From Gamarada debralockiae (lineage: Eukaryota; Ascomycota; Leotiomycetes; Helotiales; Hyphodiscaceae): a stretch of 64,000 bases of DNA. How positions within the stretch are numbered: position 1 is the stretch's first letter; every line of letters starts with the position of its first letter. Both the position numbers and the translations under genes were made by a program. The notes under the pieces were generated by a model. The model worked only from the letters and a program-made list of their open reading frames with translations. It did no database searches and was not told the origin of the DNA. This document shows, in pieces, positions 22,010 to 33,505 of the stretch. The stretch lies in the NCBI GenBank assembly GCA_002803225.1, contig NXFV01000014.1, positions 26,418-90,417 on the forward strand, written 5' to 3'.

Positions 22010-22951
22010 TCATGTCGTAAGCAGTAATGTCTCATCGCGGGACCTTCTTCCATCTGACGTTGTTGCGAACGAGATGATATTAGGCGTATTGGCTTCAAAG
22101 TCATGGCCGGGTCGAGGAAGTTTTTCCGCGAGAGGCAACGGAGCGTTCGGAGGACCGCAAGTGAGTGAGCTTTTCTGCTGTGTTTTGACGAGGTCGCGAA
22201 GTCGATTTAGGATTGCGAACTCCAGTTTTAATTTGATACTGTAAAGAGTACTCTTGTATGTCGTCTCAATCTCATATTGATTGGCGTATTCCGTTCCGAG
22301 GAGCGTGACATCCATTAGGATTATCATGATGCAGACGAACATCAGATGCCACATGACACTTCGGACTTCCTCACGCTTGACATTCGCTATCGACTGAAAC
22401 ATCTTTCGAGCTTCCCAAATGTAGAGGGCTGAGATGATGAACTCCTGCATTGAGAATGCTGTGATCTGAATTTTTTCGACAATGGCAAATGGCGTGAGGA
22501 AGGGCTGAGGATTCGAGGAGTTGGCGCCAAAGATAAGAACCGTAGTAGGAATATGGAAGAGGAAAGCGTCGACGATGATCAACATCAAAACCCATCGAAT
22601 TTTCCTCCTTTCCCGAACGATAAGATGAAGCCGAGAGTATAAGACGACTGATTGACCAGTAACCATTGCCACCCAACCAACAATGATAATCGCTACGTTC
22701 AAGTACTCATTGTTGCAAAGCTGGAAGAACTTCAACAAGAATCCAGTCGCATGAATGGGTATCCCCCATGAAGCAACAAGCAAACTCCAAAAGTACAATC
22801 CTGTACGTCTCTTGAAGGTGGAGAAAATCCAAAAGTTGATCTCAACAACGTTGTAGACTGCAATGCCGAAGAAAGAGGCAATAATCATCGCAATAGGGAG
22901 TGAGACGACAATTCCCCCGCTGTATCCCAGACCGGATACGCCGTAAGCCAT
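22010..22951 (-). CDS. Fungal 7TM protein, DUF7703-like
   Basis: Intronless frame of 313 residues with about seven hydrophobic segments: IVVSLPIAMIIASFFGIAVY, then YFWSLLVASWGIPIHATGFL, VAIIIVGWVAMVTGQSVVLY, VLMLIIVDAFLFHIPTTVLI, a segment near IQITAFSMQEFIISALYIW and HLMFVCIMIILMDVTLLG. The motifs FKRRTGLYFWSLL, GQSVVLYSRLHLIV and FHIPTTVL are what I remember for the fungal domain of unknown function DUF7703. The C-terminal tail is soluble and Ser/Pro-rich. No signal peptide is needed since the first helix is near the N-terminus. The reading frame is intact. It is convergent with a second 7TM gene, the CFEM receptor. Function unknown; a receptor-like role is only inference from topology. Confidence 0.85.
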   Translation of the reverse strand: MAYGVSGLGYSGGIVVSLPIAMIIASFFGIAVYNVVEINFWIFSTFKRRTGLYFWSLLVASWGIPIHATGFLLKFFQLCNNEYLNVAIIIVGWVAMVTGQSVVLYSRLHLIVRERRKIRWVLMLIIVDAFLFHIPTTVLIFGANSSNPQPFLTPFAIVEKIQITAFSMQEFIISALYIWEARKMFQSIANVKREEVRSVMWHLMFVCIMIILMDVTLLGTEYANQYEIETTYKSTLYSIKLKLEFAILNRLRDLVKTQQKSSLTCGPPNAPLPLAEKLPRPGHDFEANTPNIISFATTSDGRRSRDETLLLTT

Positions 22952-25249
22952 ACTGATCGAGCTGTCGCATGGACGCTGTGGTACTACGCTAGTATCCCAG
23001 CAATGTAAAATCGGATTGTCGAGGTTGGATCTTGGTGGGCAATGATTTCATATCACATATAAGGAGTAAAAGTAGGAGGGGAAGCAAACTTTTCAAATTG
23101 AAGAGCTGAAGCCACGCCATGCAGAAAATCTCCAAAGCAAGCCACAAAATGAAAGGGGAGACAGCACGTACGGTGATTCCCGGCCTCAGAAGTTACTTAT
23201 GTAATCACTGCGCTACTATAATCTTGATGGCTAGGAGAGCTCTATCACTATGGTAATCAAATCAATTACTTGCACTATCAATTGCAGCTATGCTAACCTC
23301 ATCAATCTCAGTCAATCGTCTCTACTGTATACTGTCACTATTGCTATAACCGCTCTGACCCAGCCTCCCCCCCTTTAAACCCCCAAAATTCAGGTGAGAG
23401 GATCCCCAGGAACCCCTCCGGTCGGGGGAGCCCCCCTTTCTTTTTTCGTGGGGCTTAAGGGTGGCAAGTACTCGGGGTGCCGGTATGTCTGCGAATAGCA
23501 CAGTGGTGCACGTGCCTCTGAGTGATCTTATTCGCTTGTTTCTATTCGCAGACATATCCCGAGTAGCAATTGGATGGTAAGCATCGAGTTAAAATTTGGG
23601 TGTAGAAGTGGGGCCGGCAAATCATTTGCTGGCCTTTGACCGCCAAACGTGCTGGGTGTGAATTCACATCACTTTTGCTTCTCCAGTCTACCTAAGAAGG
23701 CTTACTGGCCAGGACTTGGCAGGATAAGCTTGTCGGTTCAGACCCCTCTATTATTCTTCAAACTTCTGATATAGATGAGAGACTCTTTTGTCCAAGAACC
23801 CAATGTAGCTCACTAGCTTCTGCTGGCCCGACTTCCTCAGACACTGTAGCTGACTACCGAGTCGGGGGCCAGCGCGAGCGCTCGGAACCGGCTCCACCTC
23901 CACCCGCTGGATTCTTGACTCATGTTCCTTGTCGGTACCAACGGAAAGGGTTGGACCCCAACCTTTGGAACGAACGGAGTCCACGAACGGTACTTATCTT
24001 CGTAATCGATCTTCCACTCACTCAAAAAGAGTTCGCGCAATGAGCAGCACATGGCTGAAGGTCAGTTGACGATTCGACGTGCCTTACGAAGCAGGTCCCA
24101 ATATTTACGGTTTCGGTAGGAAATCCGAGATTTCCAGCAAGGGCAGAAGCGGTTGTCTGCTAGAACAAGGTTTGAACTTGAGGAAAGCTGTACGAATGAT
24201 AAACGCATGGACCGCCCTACCCGCCTCCGTGTCGTGATACACCAAAAATCTCCCCAAACCACACATTCCCTCCCATAGTTTTCACAAAAAAAATATAAAA
24301 AATTACACAAGACTCTGATAAAATAATATTAATATCTGTGTATAGTTTGATATAGTTTTGAGACAAATGATTTATGTTGTGGTTTTTTTTTAGAATTTTG
24401 CGGGTGTGTATCATGACTAAACGGAGGCGCGTGCGCCTTTACCCCAGACGTACCACTGCGACGGGATTGCTATGGGCTTTGCTGCGCACTGCCCTTGTTA
24501 CCGGTACAACCTCTCCCCCCAAAATATTGTACGTAGCGGGGCCAGGGGCTCCCAGGCCGGAAAACAACCCAGACCGGGTTTTGATGTCCCACTTTTACCC
24601 CTGGCCTCGCTAAAATGCTGGAGACGTCTTGGTGGTCGTCATCATCCGGAGTGTAGTCCACAAGATCATAAACATTTGGAGACTCACCAGTCTTCCAATC
24701 ATGAGACCATGGGCATCCCAAGGGGGTCATTTTCATGCTGCATTGTTTCAGCCATCATATAAACTTCACCTGCGAAGTCAGCACGTTGGTTTTAGTTCCT
24801 TAATAAATACGGGATAAGATCGACTCGGGCCGATCATTAGCGCCGAATACATTTCCAATAATTCAACAACTTCCCAGTATCTCGGGATCTCTACCAAGGT
24901 AATACGTTAGTACGGTATCGGCGAAATTCCCTTATTCACCATCCATCCCGTCCGCTACTGCTTCCGTGCTGTCTCCAAAACAAAGCAGGACTCAATTCAG
25001 GAGGAAACTCCAGCGCAACTTCCGCTCAAAGAGAGGCAACGAATTTGTGCAGAATGGGGATTTCTAGGTAAAACTATCACAGCGTTCTTTGCCATGCCAT
25101 TGAAACTTGACTGGAACGTCAACTTTCAAGTAGAAACCGTTTCAGTGATTCATCGCAATAGTCGAGAGTTGTAAAAGTCAACTTGCAAAGAACTCTAAAA
25201 CAAGTGATTCTCAGCCATTCCACTGAAAAAAAACAATACCTCCGCCAAC
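22952..25249. other. 2.3-kb gene-poor stretch
   Basis: No supported gene. It contains C-rich tracts (23370-23450), a strong inverted repeat (23469-23565), an AT-rich patch (24285-24390) and short uninterpretable open frames on both strands. It is probably degraded repeat or spacer DNA. Confidence 0.5.
23469..23565. repeat. Inverted repeat, 15-bp perfect inner arms plus 8-bp outer arms
   Basis: tatgtctgcgaatag (23484-23498) is matched by its reverse complement at 23542-23556, separated by 43 nt. tactcggg (23469-23476) pairs with cccgagta (23558-23565). The unpaired spacers between inner and outer arms are 7 nt on the left and 1 nt on the right. It could be the end pair of a small element or a hairpin-forming transcript. 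Confidence 0.85.
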
Positions 25250-25445
25250 AGGATGACGCTGTTTAATACCCAAAGGTATGCTTGGGCGTATATCCAGGGT
25301 AGTGCGTTTTGAACTGCGAAGTTTCTGGCGATGTTACTGTTGAAGGGCAGGGAACTTAAGGTTCATTACTAGAGTTTCGGGGGTTTGATTAATGCTGGTG
25401 TTTTTACTTCTGCTACCCAATGGTTCGACTCATAAACGAGAGCTA
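25250..25445 (+). pseudogene. Second remnant of the GH5 glucanase 3' end
   Basis: About 190 bp resemble the end of the pseudogene at 17333: it reads LFNTQRYAWAYIQGSAF, a TGA for Trp, TAKFLAM, then gaagggcagggaactta and the gattaatgctgg word. Shared words with 18350-18520 include gtgcgttttg and actgcgaagttt, and both lie upstream of a ccgccaaatt word (18735 and 25697). Hence it is a partial, older or independent duplicate of the same gene end with its 3' flank. Confidence 0.7.
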
Positions 25446-25845
25446 AGAGATATCGTGAGTTTAGTAAGGAGTAGACGAGGGAACTCAATCACTTTTGAGT
25501 CATTACTTTCTGTACCAAATAGGGCTGCGAGAAGAGGATGGAGACTATAACCAAGTAATCAAAAGGAATTGCGCGATTGAAGGGAATTGAATGATAGCCT
25601 TCTTTTGTTACCGTCGGAGTTGTTTTTCACTGCTCAGAGGAACGACGCTTCCGTCGGGCCCCTCACTGTTTCGCCACACCTCCAAATCAACCCCCGCCAA
25701 ATTGCCCCACCTTCCCCACGTCGCAATCATCCTTTGCATCGACGTCCCATTACCGGCACATCATGAGCTGATATCCAGCTCAAATCGAAGCTCGCTGCTT
25801 CTTCTCATGATCGAATTGCTCAACTAAGAGCAAATATCAGTCACG

Positions 25846-27467
25846 ATGACGACAATCAACTGCGACGTCCTAGTCGTAGGTGGAGGCAACGCTGGCTTCT
25901 CAGCCGCCCTCTCCGCAGCACAATCTAACGCCGGAGTGATCCTAATCGATAAATGCCCAGAAGAATGGGCAGGAGGAAACAGTCATTTCACCGCAGGCGC
26001 ATTTCGCACCGCTCATAGCGGCCTCTCAGATTTGTTACCCATCGTCTCGAATGTTGATGCGGAGACGGCGAAAGTTATTGATTTGGATCCATACACGAAG
26101 GATGATTTCCTGGGTGATATGGAGAGGATTTCACATGGGAGGTATGATAAGGAATTGGGGAGGACGTTGGTGGAGGAGAGTAATGAAGCTGTGAAGTGGC
26201 TTGCGAATGCTGGGTTAGGGTTTCAGTTGAGTTTTAATCGTCAGGTGAGTTGGCGTCGAATTTGGGGTGAAGAGGCTGATGATTGAAGGCGTATAAAGTT
26301 GACGGAAGGTACAAATTCTTTGGAGGTCTTGCTCTGAAAACAGATGATGGTGGTCGTAGCCTCATTCGCTTTCATCAACAGGCAGCGAAAAAGCACGGTA
26401 TCGAAGTCCTCTACTCAACTGCTGCTCGGCATATCAATGTTGATCCCAAAAGCGGTGCTTTCAAGTCTCTCCTCGCAGACAGAGACGGAGAGTCTCTTTT
26501 GATCAACGCAAAAGCCATCATCCTTGCAGCTGGTGGATTCGAATCAAATCCTCGCATGCGTGCTCAATATCTCGGCCCTGGATGGGATCTCGCCCATGTC
26601 CGAGGAACTCCCTACAACACCGGCGAAGTCTTGGAGATGGCCATCCGCGACATCTCGGCTCGACAAGCGGGCCAATGGTCAGGTTGTCATTCCGTAGCCT
26701 GGGATGCGAATTCCCCTGCTAATTCGGGGGATCGAGAAGTCTCGAACGAGTTCACGAAATCTGGATATCCGCTAGGCGTAACGATCAATATCAACGGAGA
26801 GAGATTCTTTGACGAAGGAAGTGATTTGAGGAATTATACATACGCGAAGTTTGGGAGAGCGATTCTGGGACAGCCGCAAGGCGTTGCATTCCAGGTTTGG
26901 GATCAGAAGGGTATTCCGTGGTTGAGGAGTGAGGAGTATAGGGATGAGATTGTGAGGAAGATCCATGGTGATTCAATTGAGGAACTGGCGAAGAATTGTG
27001 CTGCAGTTGGATTGGAGAATCCAGGGAAGTTTGCGGAGACGCTGACAAGTTACAATGAAGCGGTCTATCAGCAGAGGAAGGAGATGTCGGGGTTGAAGTG
27101 GGATCCTGCCGTTCGAGATGGACTTTCGACACAGTCTTCGGGAAAGCAACTGAAGGTTCCGAAGTCGAATTGGGCGCTACCCATTGACGAAGGACCTTTT
27201 ATGGCCGTGAAAGTTGGGTGTGGTGTCACTTTCACGTTTGGAGGACTCGCTATTGATCCAAAAAGCGCTGGTGTTATCTCGAACTTGACTGGAAAGGTCG
27301 TCCCTGGAATATTCTGTGCGGGGGAGATGGTAGGCGGGTTGTTCTATGAGAACTATCCTGGTGGCAGCGGATTGACTTCTGGATCGGTTTTTGGACGGAA
27401 AGCAGGGATCAATGCTGCGAAGCTGGTTCAAGGAGGGAGGGGAGTTGGTGGGTCACCTCAGCTTTGA
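25846..27467 (+). CDS. FAD-dependent oxidoreductase, fumarate reductase/tricarballylate dehydrogenase type
   Basis: Flavoprotein of the FAD-binding_2 family, similar in pattern to TcuA/CobZ proteins that oxidise tricarballylate. Exons 25846-26244 and 26289-27467 flank a 44-nt intron (gtgagt...tgaag) and join in frame to 525 residues. The dinucleotide-binding motif is VVGGGNAGFSAALSAA at residues 10-25, followed by an acidic-end strand LIDKCPEE. GGNSHFTAGAFR is the usual flavin-proximal loop. IILAAGGFESN closes the FAD domain. The substrate domain carries GERFFDEGSDLRNYTYA. The final FAD-contact segment is PGIFCAGEMVGGLFYENYPG then GSGLTSGSVFGRKAG. All family landmarks are present. No organelle signal is seen. 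The true substrate is unknown, and no tricarballylate-type partner gene is adjacent. Confidence 0.88.
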
Positions 27468-27902
27468 GAACAAGAAACCTATTTGATATTGTACGTTCGA
27501 GGTATTGTATGGGCTTAAAGCTGTGACTTGTCTTCGAGTTGAGAAGAGTTCGCTTCGGTACGCTGCCGCAGGATGCTTCCATCCCCGGGTTGGTGCCCCG
27601 CTACCGTCACTCAACACATTTCTGGGGAGACCCTCTCCCCTAACCCCGCGCTACGTTACGTTGCGGCTCACCCCTTCATTTGGCTTGTATATCCTCGTAC
27701 CGTCGTTGCGCGTGATCACTTACCTCCTTCAGAGTCACATTTGTAATTCAATTACCATTGATGGCGATTCATAACTTAAATGGTCGGTAATTGTCCCATA
27801 TGGTCTCAATCTTTTGAGACTTCTTGGGAACTTATCAGTTTTGCGTCAATTTTCATTCAAACTTTTGTTGAACGCTTCCAAACCACGGGAACAACGAGTT
27901 TC

Positions 27903-29620
27903 ATGAAGAGCACTACCTTCCTTGTCCTGAAAGGACTCGGCCTCATCCTGGGCCACAGCTCTGTCATAGTATCGCTACATCCTCTTGTCAGCCATTTGCC
28001 CATTGTTGATCTTGAGTATGCTGTCCATCAAGCGTCATTAAAAGTAGTAGGGGCTTGTTCCCATATCAAGTTTCAATGCTAATCGTTCAAGTCTTCTGGC
28101 CCATATGATTACTTCAGTTTTTCCAATACTCGGTATGGTCGACCTCCAGTAGTGACGTCCGATTCTCCGCACCTCTTGCTTTCCAAGGACGGAACATATC
28201 TGTAAGCGATGGACAGAATCGAGTCATTTGTCCACAGAATAACCCAAGTTAGTGCTCCTCCCTTCTTGTGAACGTTACTAACAACCCATAGCTTGGCAGC
28301 TGGAAGTCATTCCCACCGTACTCGGCGAACTCCTAGGTCAAATTATTACCAATCTCACAGACTTTCTAACGAATATTACTTCAACTTTGAACATAACCCT
28401 CCCAACACCAAGCACCCCAACCTCCGAAGATTGCCTATTTCTCGACGTCGTCGTGCCCGAGAAGATCTTCAACTCTACCACAGCATCGGCGCCAGTACTA
28501 GTCTGGATATATGGCGGTGGATACACATCCGGCTCCAAGATATCGGCTGAGGATCCTGCAGGTTTCATAGTCAGGAGTTTAGAGAATGACGGGTAAGGAG
28601 TCGTTTATGTCGATATGAATTATCGATTGGGTCTCTTCGTATATATCCCTCCTACCCTTCAAATATTCAAACTGAGTGAGGGTTTTAGGGATGGCTTTCC
28701 CGCTCCTTCAACGTAACCTCCAACACCGAACATCTAGACCAAAGAGTCGTACTCGACTGTGCACAGCAAAATATTCATCTCTTTGGCAGCGATCCCGCTC
28801 GCGTCACCGTAATGGGAGAGTCAGCTGATGGAGGCTCAATCATGCATCACCTCACATCCTACGCTGGTCAAGGAACTGTTCCATTCCAGCAAGCTATTCC
28901 ACAAAGTCTCGCGTTCCGGCCCGTCGTGCCTTCTCAAGCCGAGACGTCCTTTAACCAAGTCCTGGACATCGCTTCCAACATCTCTAAAACTCCCATTACA
29001 TCCGCTGAGGAACTTCGAAAGCTGCCGTTCGAGACTTTGTACCTGGTGAACTGCATTACGACGGGCAATTCGCAGTATGGATTACATGGGGATCAGCCGT
29101 TGATCCTATACCGGGATCTTACGTCCCAGACTTTCCCACCGCCAAGTTCTCCACAATCTCCTATATCGCAAACGAGATCTAACCACCAATTTCGACTGAA
29201 CATACGGTTACGAAACACAGCTCTAACGCACCTCTCTCTCAGTTGCTGATATTGTTGTAACCCGTAACGCTGCTTCCATCTCCTCCGCTATACCTTCTTC
29301 ATCTTCAGCAAGTTTATGCGTATTTTCTTTCTGTGCTATTTGGGTTGTATGGTGCGGATGTTCCGTATATATTTTTCAACAGCGATATCTTGACTTTTGA
29401 TTAGGGACCACCGATTGATGGGTGGTTGCGACGAAGTTCCAGGAATATCTGGCCAGCTTTGCGTGAAGGGAAGTCCGAATAGGGAGGGTGTGCAGGAGTT
29501 TGTGATGTATGGCGGGAATGGGATAGTAAGTGCTACTGATAAAGATGAGGTTTGGGGAGCATGTGAGAATCCGGCGGTGAGTGAAAGGCGTAAGTTTTAG
29601 GTAGATGCACCTTATTATGT
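27903..29620 (+). pseudogene. Secreted type-B carboxylesterase pseudogene
   Basis: Remains of an extracellular carboxylesterase/lipase of the COesterase family. ATG 27903 opens a signal peptide (MKSTTFLVLKGLGLILG), then LPIVDLEYAVHQASL, a probable intron, YDYFSFSNTRYGRPPV and, one base out of frame near 28155, SSDVRFSAPLAFQGRN and SDGQNRVICPQ. After an intron near 28250-28292 come WQLEVIPTVLGELLG, EDCLFLDVVVP and VLVWIYGGGYTSGS with the oxyanion GGG. A TAA at 28594 follows ENDG, then GVVYVDMNYRLGLF, an intron, and RVTVMGESADGGSIMH: the nucleophile Ser is kept but the GESAGGGS motif is altered. Near 29110 the frame shifts into SYVPDFPTAKFSTIS and a stop. The C-terminus survives as EFVMYGGNGIV and ENPAVSE, with TAG after KF where Trp is usual. 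Clearly non-functional. Confidence 0.85.
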
Positions 29621-29821
29621 GCGAGTGGTGACGTGGAGATAGTAATAAGTAGATTACATTACTTTATGTCATTATTATACACTGGACTTCCACAGCTACC
29701 TGGTAATGCAGCAGCATCTCCCAATTATGTTCCCAAATTCTTTTCCAACCTCTACGATTATCCGGGATCCCACTCTTTACCTCCTTTACGTCTCGGGACC
29801 TCCACCCCTAGCCGAAAGTCC

Positions 29822-30698
29822 CTAACCCATCACATCCTCAGCCTTCCTCCTCGCCTCCCTGCGCTTCTCGTTCCATGGAAAATGCCAGGCTGGGATGGCG
29901 AAGAAGCTGTTCGAACCATACGTAATACCAGCGAGCGCAATATACCAAGCAAATAAAGCGGCCTGCAATCCAAACATGCCCCCGGCCTTCTGGCATGCAT
30001 CATTCGGGAACACCTCCGGGAGTGTCTGGAGTGAGAAAATAGGAGATGGCGGGCATAAGGAAGGTGAGCCAGACCTGGAAGAAGAGTAGACGAAGGACAA
30101 CCGTTGAGCTCAGGGTGAGGAGTCAGAGGAGGAAGGTGAAGATGAACCAGCCATGTAATAATTAGACTGAAAGGAGACAAGAAAGCGGTGGTGGTTACGG
30201 TAAGAATAATCCGAAAGCCAGCTAAATCCATTACCAGTATATTGACCCGCAATATCAAATCTGCCAGGCGTGAGAGCAATTCTATGAGAAATCCAGAATC
30301 CACCGTATGAAGATATGACGGTGGCACCGCAATGTATTTCCCCGACCCATTTCACTTTCTTCTCCAGAAAATTACTCTAAAATCTACAAGCGAACGCCAA
30401 TCTCACCACATGACCAAGCCTCCATATCTGTATGCGAGAGCCACGGCGATATTGGGCGTGGCGACGCCTCTAGTATGGAAATTGAGCAGTGAGAGAACGA
30501 AAGTCGTGCATGCGAACTCAGCTAATCCATAGGGAGCTCGATTTATGATGTTCTTGGGTGGCTTGTATGTATCTGGCTGGAGATAGCCGGCGCAAAGGGG
30601 GAGACGGGGACCACTGTCTGCTGCGTTGACGTGGGCGAGGGGTTTCCTCCATAGTCGTAGTGAGCAGCTATGCTGTCGTTATTTGCTGTTCCTGCCAT
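29822..30698 (-). pseudogene. Acetate transporter (GPR1/FUN34/YaaH) pseudogene
   Basis: Relatives are six-helix acetate/ammonia-export-linked transporters of the plasma membrane (yeast Ato, Aspergillus AcpA). Read on the minus strand from ATG 30698: HYDYGGNP, then one base out of frame PLAHVNAADS, APYGLAEFACTTFVLSLLN then FHTRGV, TPNIAVALAYRYGGL (matching the family's NPAPLGL and YGGL region). After a stop-containing gap come VISSYGGFWISHRIALTPG, VWLTFLMPAISYFLT in another frame, and last KAGGMFGLQAALFAWYIAL with NSFFAIPAWHFPWNEKRR, the family's C-terminal signature. Several frameshifts and stops separate these blocks. It ends about 200 bp from the carboxylesterase pseudogene, in convergent orientation. 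Identification is from remembered family motifs; decay is seen directly. Confidence 0.82.
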
Positions 30699-31870
30699 AC
30701 ATTCGGGGTTTTGATGACTGGGGGATGAGTAAAGAGAAAGGAGAGATGAGGGAGGCCAGGAAATATGATGTACTGAAACACTCGGACTACAATCTATCCG
30801 ATATGAGTTACCTTGGCCATGCTGATCGATGAAGATATGATAGGTCAAAGTGCATGAAAGATGCGGCGTCGTGAATTATCGTGTTGAATGACATCGATAG
30901 TTGAATAGAAGGGTTATCGCGATTGGAAGACGAGAAGCTGGTGTCGACGGCGTTGAAAATGGCTCTATCTAGACTCCACAACTTCTCCATTTGGCACGGC
31001 AGGGTGTTTGACAACAAGGACCGAGAACTTCATTTGATTTGCTGCTTGAAGCACTTCTTGTGTTAATCATCTCCATTCGACCTCCGGGTTGCCGGATATG
31101 GAATAACATTCGCAACCAACCGTCACTCTTCTGTATCTGCTTTCAAAGATCCCGAGTAAGTCCCAATCTTGGGGATAAAGTGGAGGGGATGTTTGAAATG
31201 TTGCAACTAGCAATACATGGAAGCGCGTGAGATATCTGAGTGGTGGTAAATAAATTTTCAAAGCAGAGACGAAGGTTCCGAAGATGGATTGGAGTTTGGT
31301 GATGTCAGAGGAAAACAATTATACAAGGCTGCGATTCCAGCCTTGCATAATCTTCACAAAGTTATGCTTTGAGTGTTCGAGCTCCTTCTGTCAATCGTCC
31401 AAGTCCAACACTATTTGCAGTCCTGTTATGGACAGCTCGAAAAGGGAGTGCACCGACTTGCATTGGCGCTAGGAAAGAGCTATCATGGTACGTATTCTCG
31501 CTGGCCGGAATCGAATTGATGCTAACACATTGAGAAGGAATCCGATGATGGATTTTGGACGATCCCAAGCTCCTGTCTACATCAGGGCATGACCACCTGC
31601 GAATCAAATCAAGCATCACTTGATCACCCTGCGGATGCAACGAGGCACACATGCGAGAAACAGTTCAGAAGGAGTATTGATGGATTGGAACGCGATAGTA
31701 TCCCGGGAACGCAAGAGCCAGCAGCACTATTAACACCACCCGGGGACTGGACACGATCCAAAACACTATCTTGACCTCGTCGGTGCAAGTGCAGATATCA
31801 GGAGAGTAACAGACCCGAAGGAGCAACCTCACGATAAACAAGCTTTATTCTTCTGGCTATCGGAAGTGTC
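30699..31870. other. Intergenic region, nothing recognised
   Basis: About 1.2 kb with short open frames on both strands but no recognisable motif. Confidence 0.45.
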
Positions 31871-32970
31871 CTAAAGTCCAAGATGAGGCACCAAACGGTC
31901 GCGGACGAAATCCTCGATGCCATGCATCTTCACACCCAACGCCACCACATTCTCATCGGGCAGCTCCTTGCCCTGATACATACCCATTTCATTGTATAGT
32001 TGATACATGATATCCCGATCAGGGACTCCAGTAGTAGGCAGAGATTCCCAAATGCATTTCTTGCCAGTCACTGTTTCTCTGTCAGTTACTGCATAAGGTT
32101 CCATGGGATGTCTGCTTACCCCGCTCCAGACATTCGATGATGTCTGCCGGTGATACGCGCGAATCAGCACAATACAGTACTTTGTGATTCAGTTGATGTT
32201 TTTTAGAGTCCCATTGGTCGAAGACGGCTTTTGCGATTCCGGAGAGGTCTTTCTCGACATACAGCATGGCTACTATGGTGCGTGTCAGTGGCTGCAGGAT
32301 GATTCGAGCGAGAGGCTTACATTTCGTATCCTTCTTTATCACTGTATGACGAAACTCGATCACATCGCTCTCCTTGTTGTACGCGACATGTTTCCTAAGG
32401 ACCATGTTCTCGTAGAAATTGCCAGTATAAAATATACTCGCAGAAAGTCCAATTTCTTTGATGTATGCGTCAACGTGGTATTTGCCCTCATATATCTTGG
32501 AGACCAAACGGCCACCTGAGATCTGTGCAGAGCTTGGTAGTGAGCTCCAGATGAAGCACTGGACGCCAGCATCGAATGAAGCTTTCACTAAATTTCTACC
32601 TTGGACTTCCTCACTCCCTGGGTCATCTTTGATTTTCTATGAATTAGTGAGCATTTTTCTCCCAAAGAAACGACTCGCGTACCGAATCATAGAAGTTCGT
32701 GACGCCAAACACTCCCCAACAGTCCTCCACTGCTGCTTTCAAAGTTTCTGGTTTGGTCAAATCTGCCTCGACGATCTCGGCTCCCAAGTCTGCCAGGGCT
32801 TTGGATGAGCTCGACTGTGCATCACGAGTGATTGCGCGCACTCTGTATTCCTCTGGGTATTTGAGGAGTAGCTTGGCGACCGACCCTCCTTGGTTGCCAG
32901 TCGCGCCCGTCACTGCAATGAGTCTTGGCATCGTTGTTGCGTGTGCAGTCGACTTGATGTTAGCAGTCAT
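31871..32970 (-). CDS. NmrA-like NAD(P)-binding protein
   Basis: Atypical short-chain dehydrogenase of the NmrA family, whose members bind NAD(P) and act as redox-sensing regulators or reductases. The start is ATG 32970 or 32928 (MPRLIAVTGATGNQGGSVAK); the latter begins directly at the Rossmann strand. The motif is VTGATGNQGG. Exon 1 ends at 32683 after GVFGVTNFYDS; a 46-nt intron leads to KIKDDPGSEEVQGRNLVKAS then VQCFIWSSLPS, the family's second hallmark. Two further short introns, near 32320-32270 and 32120-32070, join LSASIFYTGNFYENM, MLYVEKDLSGIAKAVFDQW and the C-terminal PDRDIMYQLYNEMGMYQGKE region that ends DFVRDRLVPHLGL. All blocks are in register and no stop interrupts. It is divergent from the amidohydrolase at 33506, so co-regulation is possible. 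Confidence 0.85.
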
Positions 32971-33505
32971 GCTCCTGTCAGTGCATAAATATCTGTCTTG
33001 AGATTTCTTGTCTTGGTCTTGTGGGTTTCCGGTGTTCCTGACAATAGCCTATTCAATGACATTCCAAGACAGAGAGAATGATTCGATGACAAAAGCTTGC
33101 GTATTCTAGAACGAGATTGCTTTGCAATCTTCGTGTTTTCTTGCAAGCGGAGAAGGGCTAGAAGACCGGATGTGGGATCGGTAGATTGGTAAGGGATGTG
33201 TAAATGTGGAGGTGTTCTGGGGCCCCGAATATCGGCAAGTCACATGAACACCAGCGCGGATATCGCTCAATTCGCCAATTCAGTTCAAGAGGCTCAACGG
33301 CCCGGACGGCAATTAGCTTGACATGAAATAGCTCTTTTTCAGCTAGATTATATGGGGAGTCAATGGACGCCGTGCTTCAGCTTCAGACGATTACGAATAT
33401 TTATATCTGGGTCTCCCTTTTGATTCATCAAACGTCTCCAGTACCTACCGAGTTGCCGTACCTTTTCTGAATTTTGCATCTGACTCCCACGGAACCTGAT
33501 CCAAC
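32971..33505. promoter_or_regulatory. Divergent promoter region, NmrA-like / amidohydrolase
   Basis: 535 bp separate the two start codons. No specific binding site was recognised; it contains the upstream regions of both genes. Confidence 0.4.

Noticed and set aside
23751..24414. Minus-strand open frames with some charged, protein-like text
   Set aside because: No recognisable domain, frames too short, region rich in simple sequence.
26245..26288. In-frame stop (TGA) near 26284 suggesting a broken FAD oxidoreductase
   Set aside because: The stop lies in a 44-nt intron with GTGAGT donor and an AG acceptor; splicing joins the two frames exactly.
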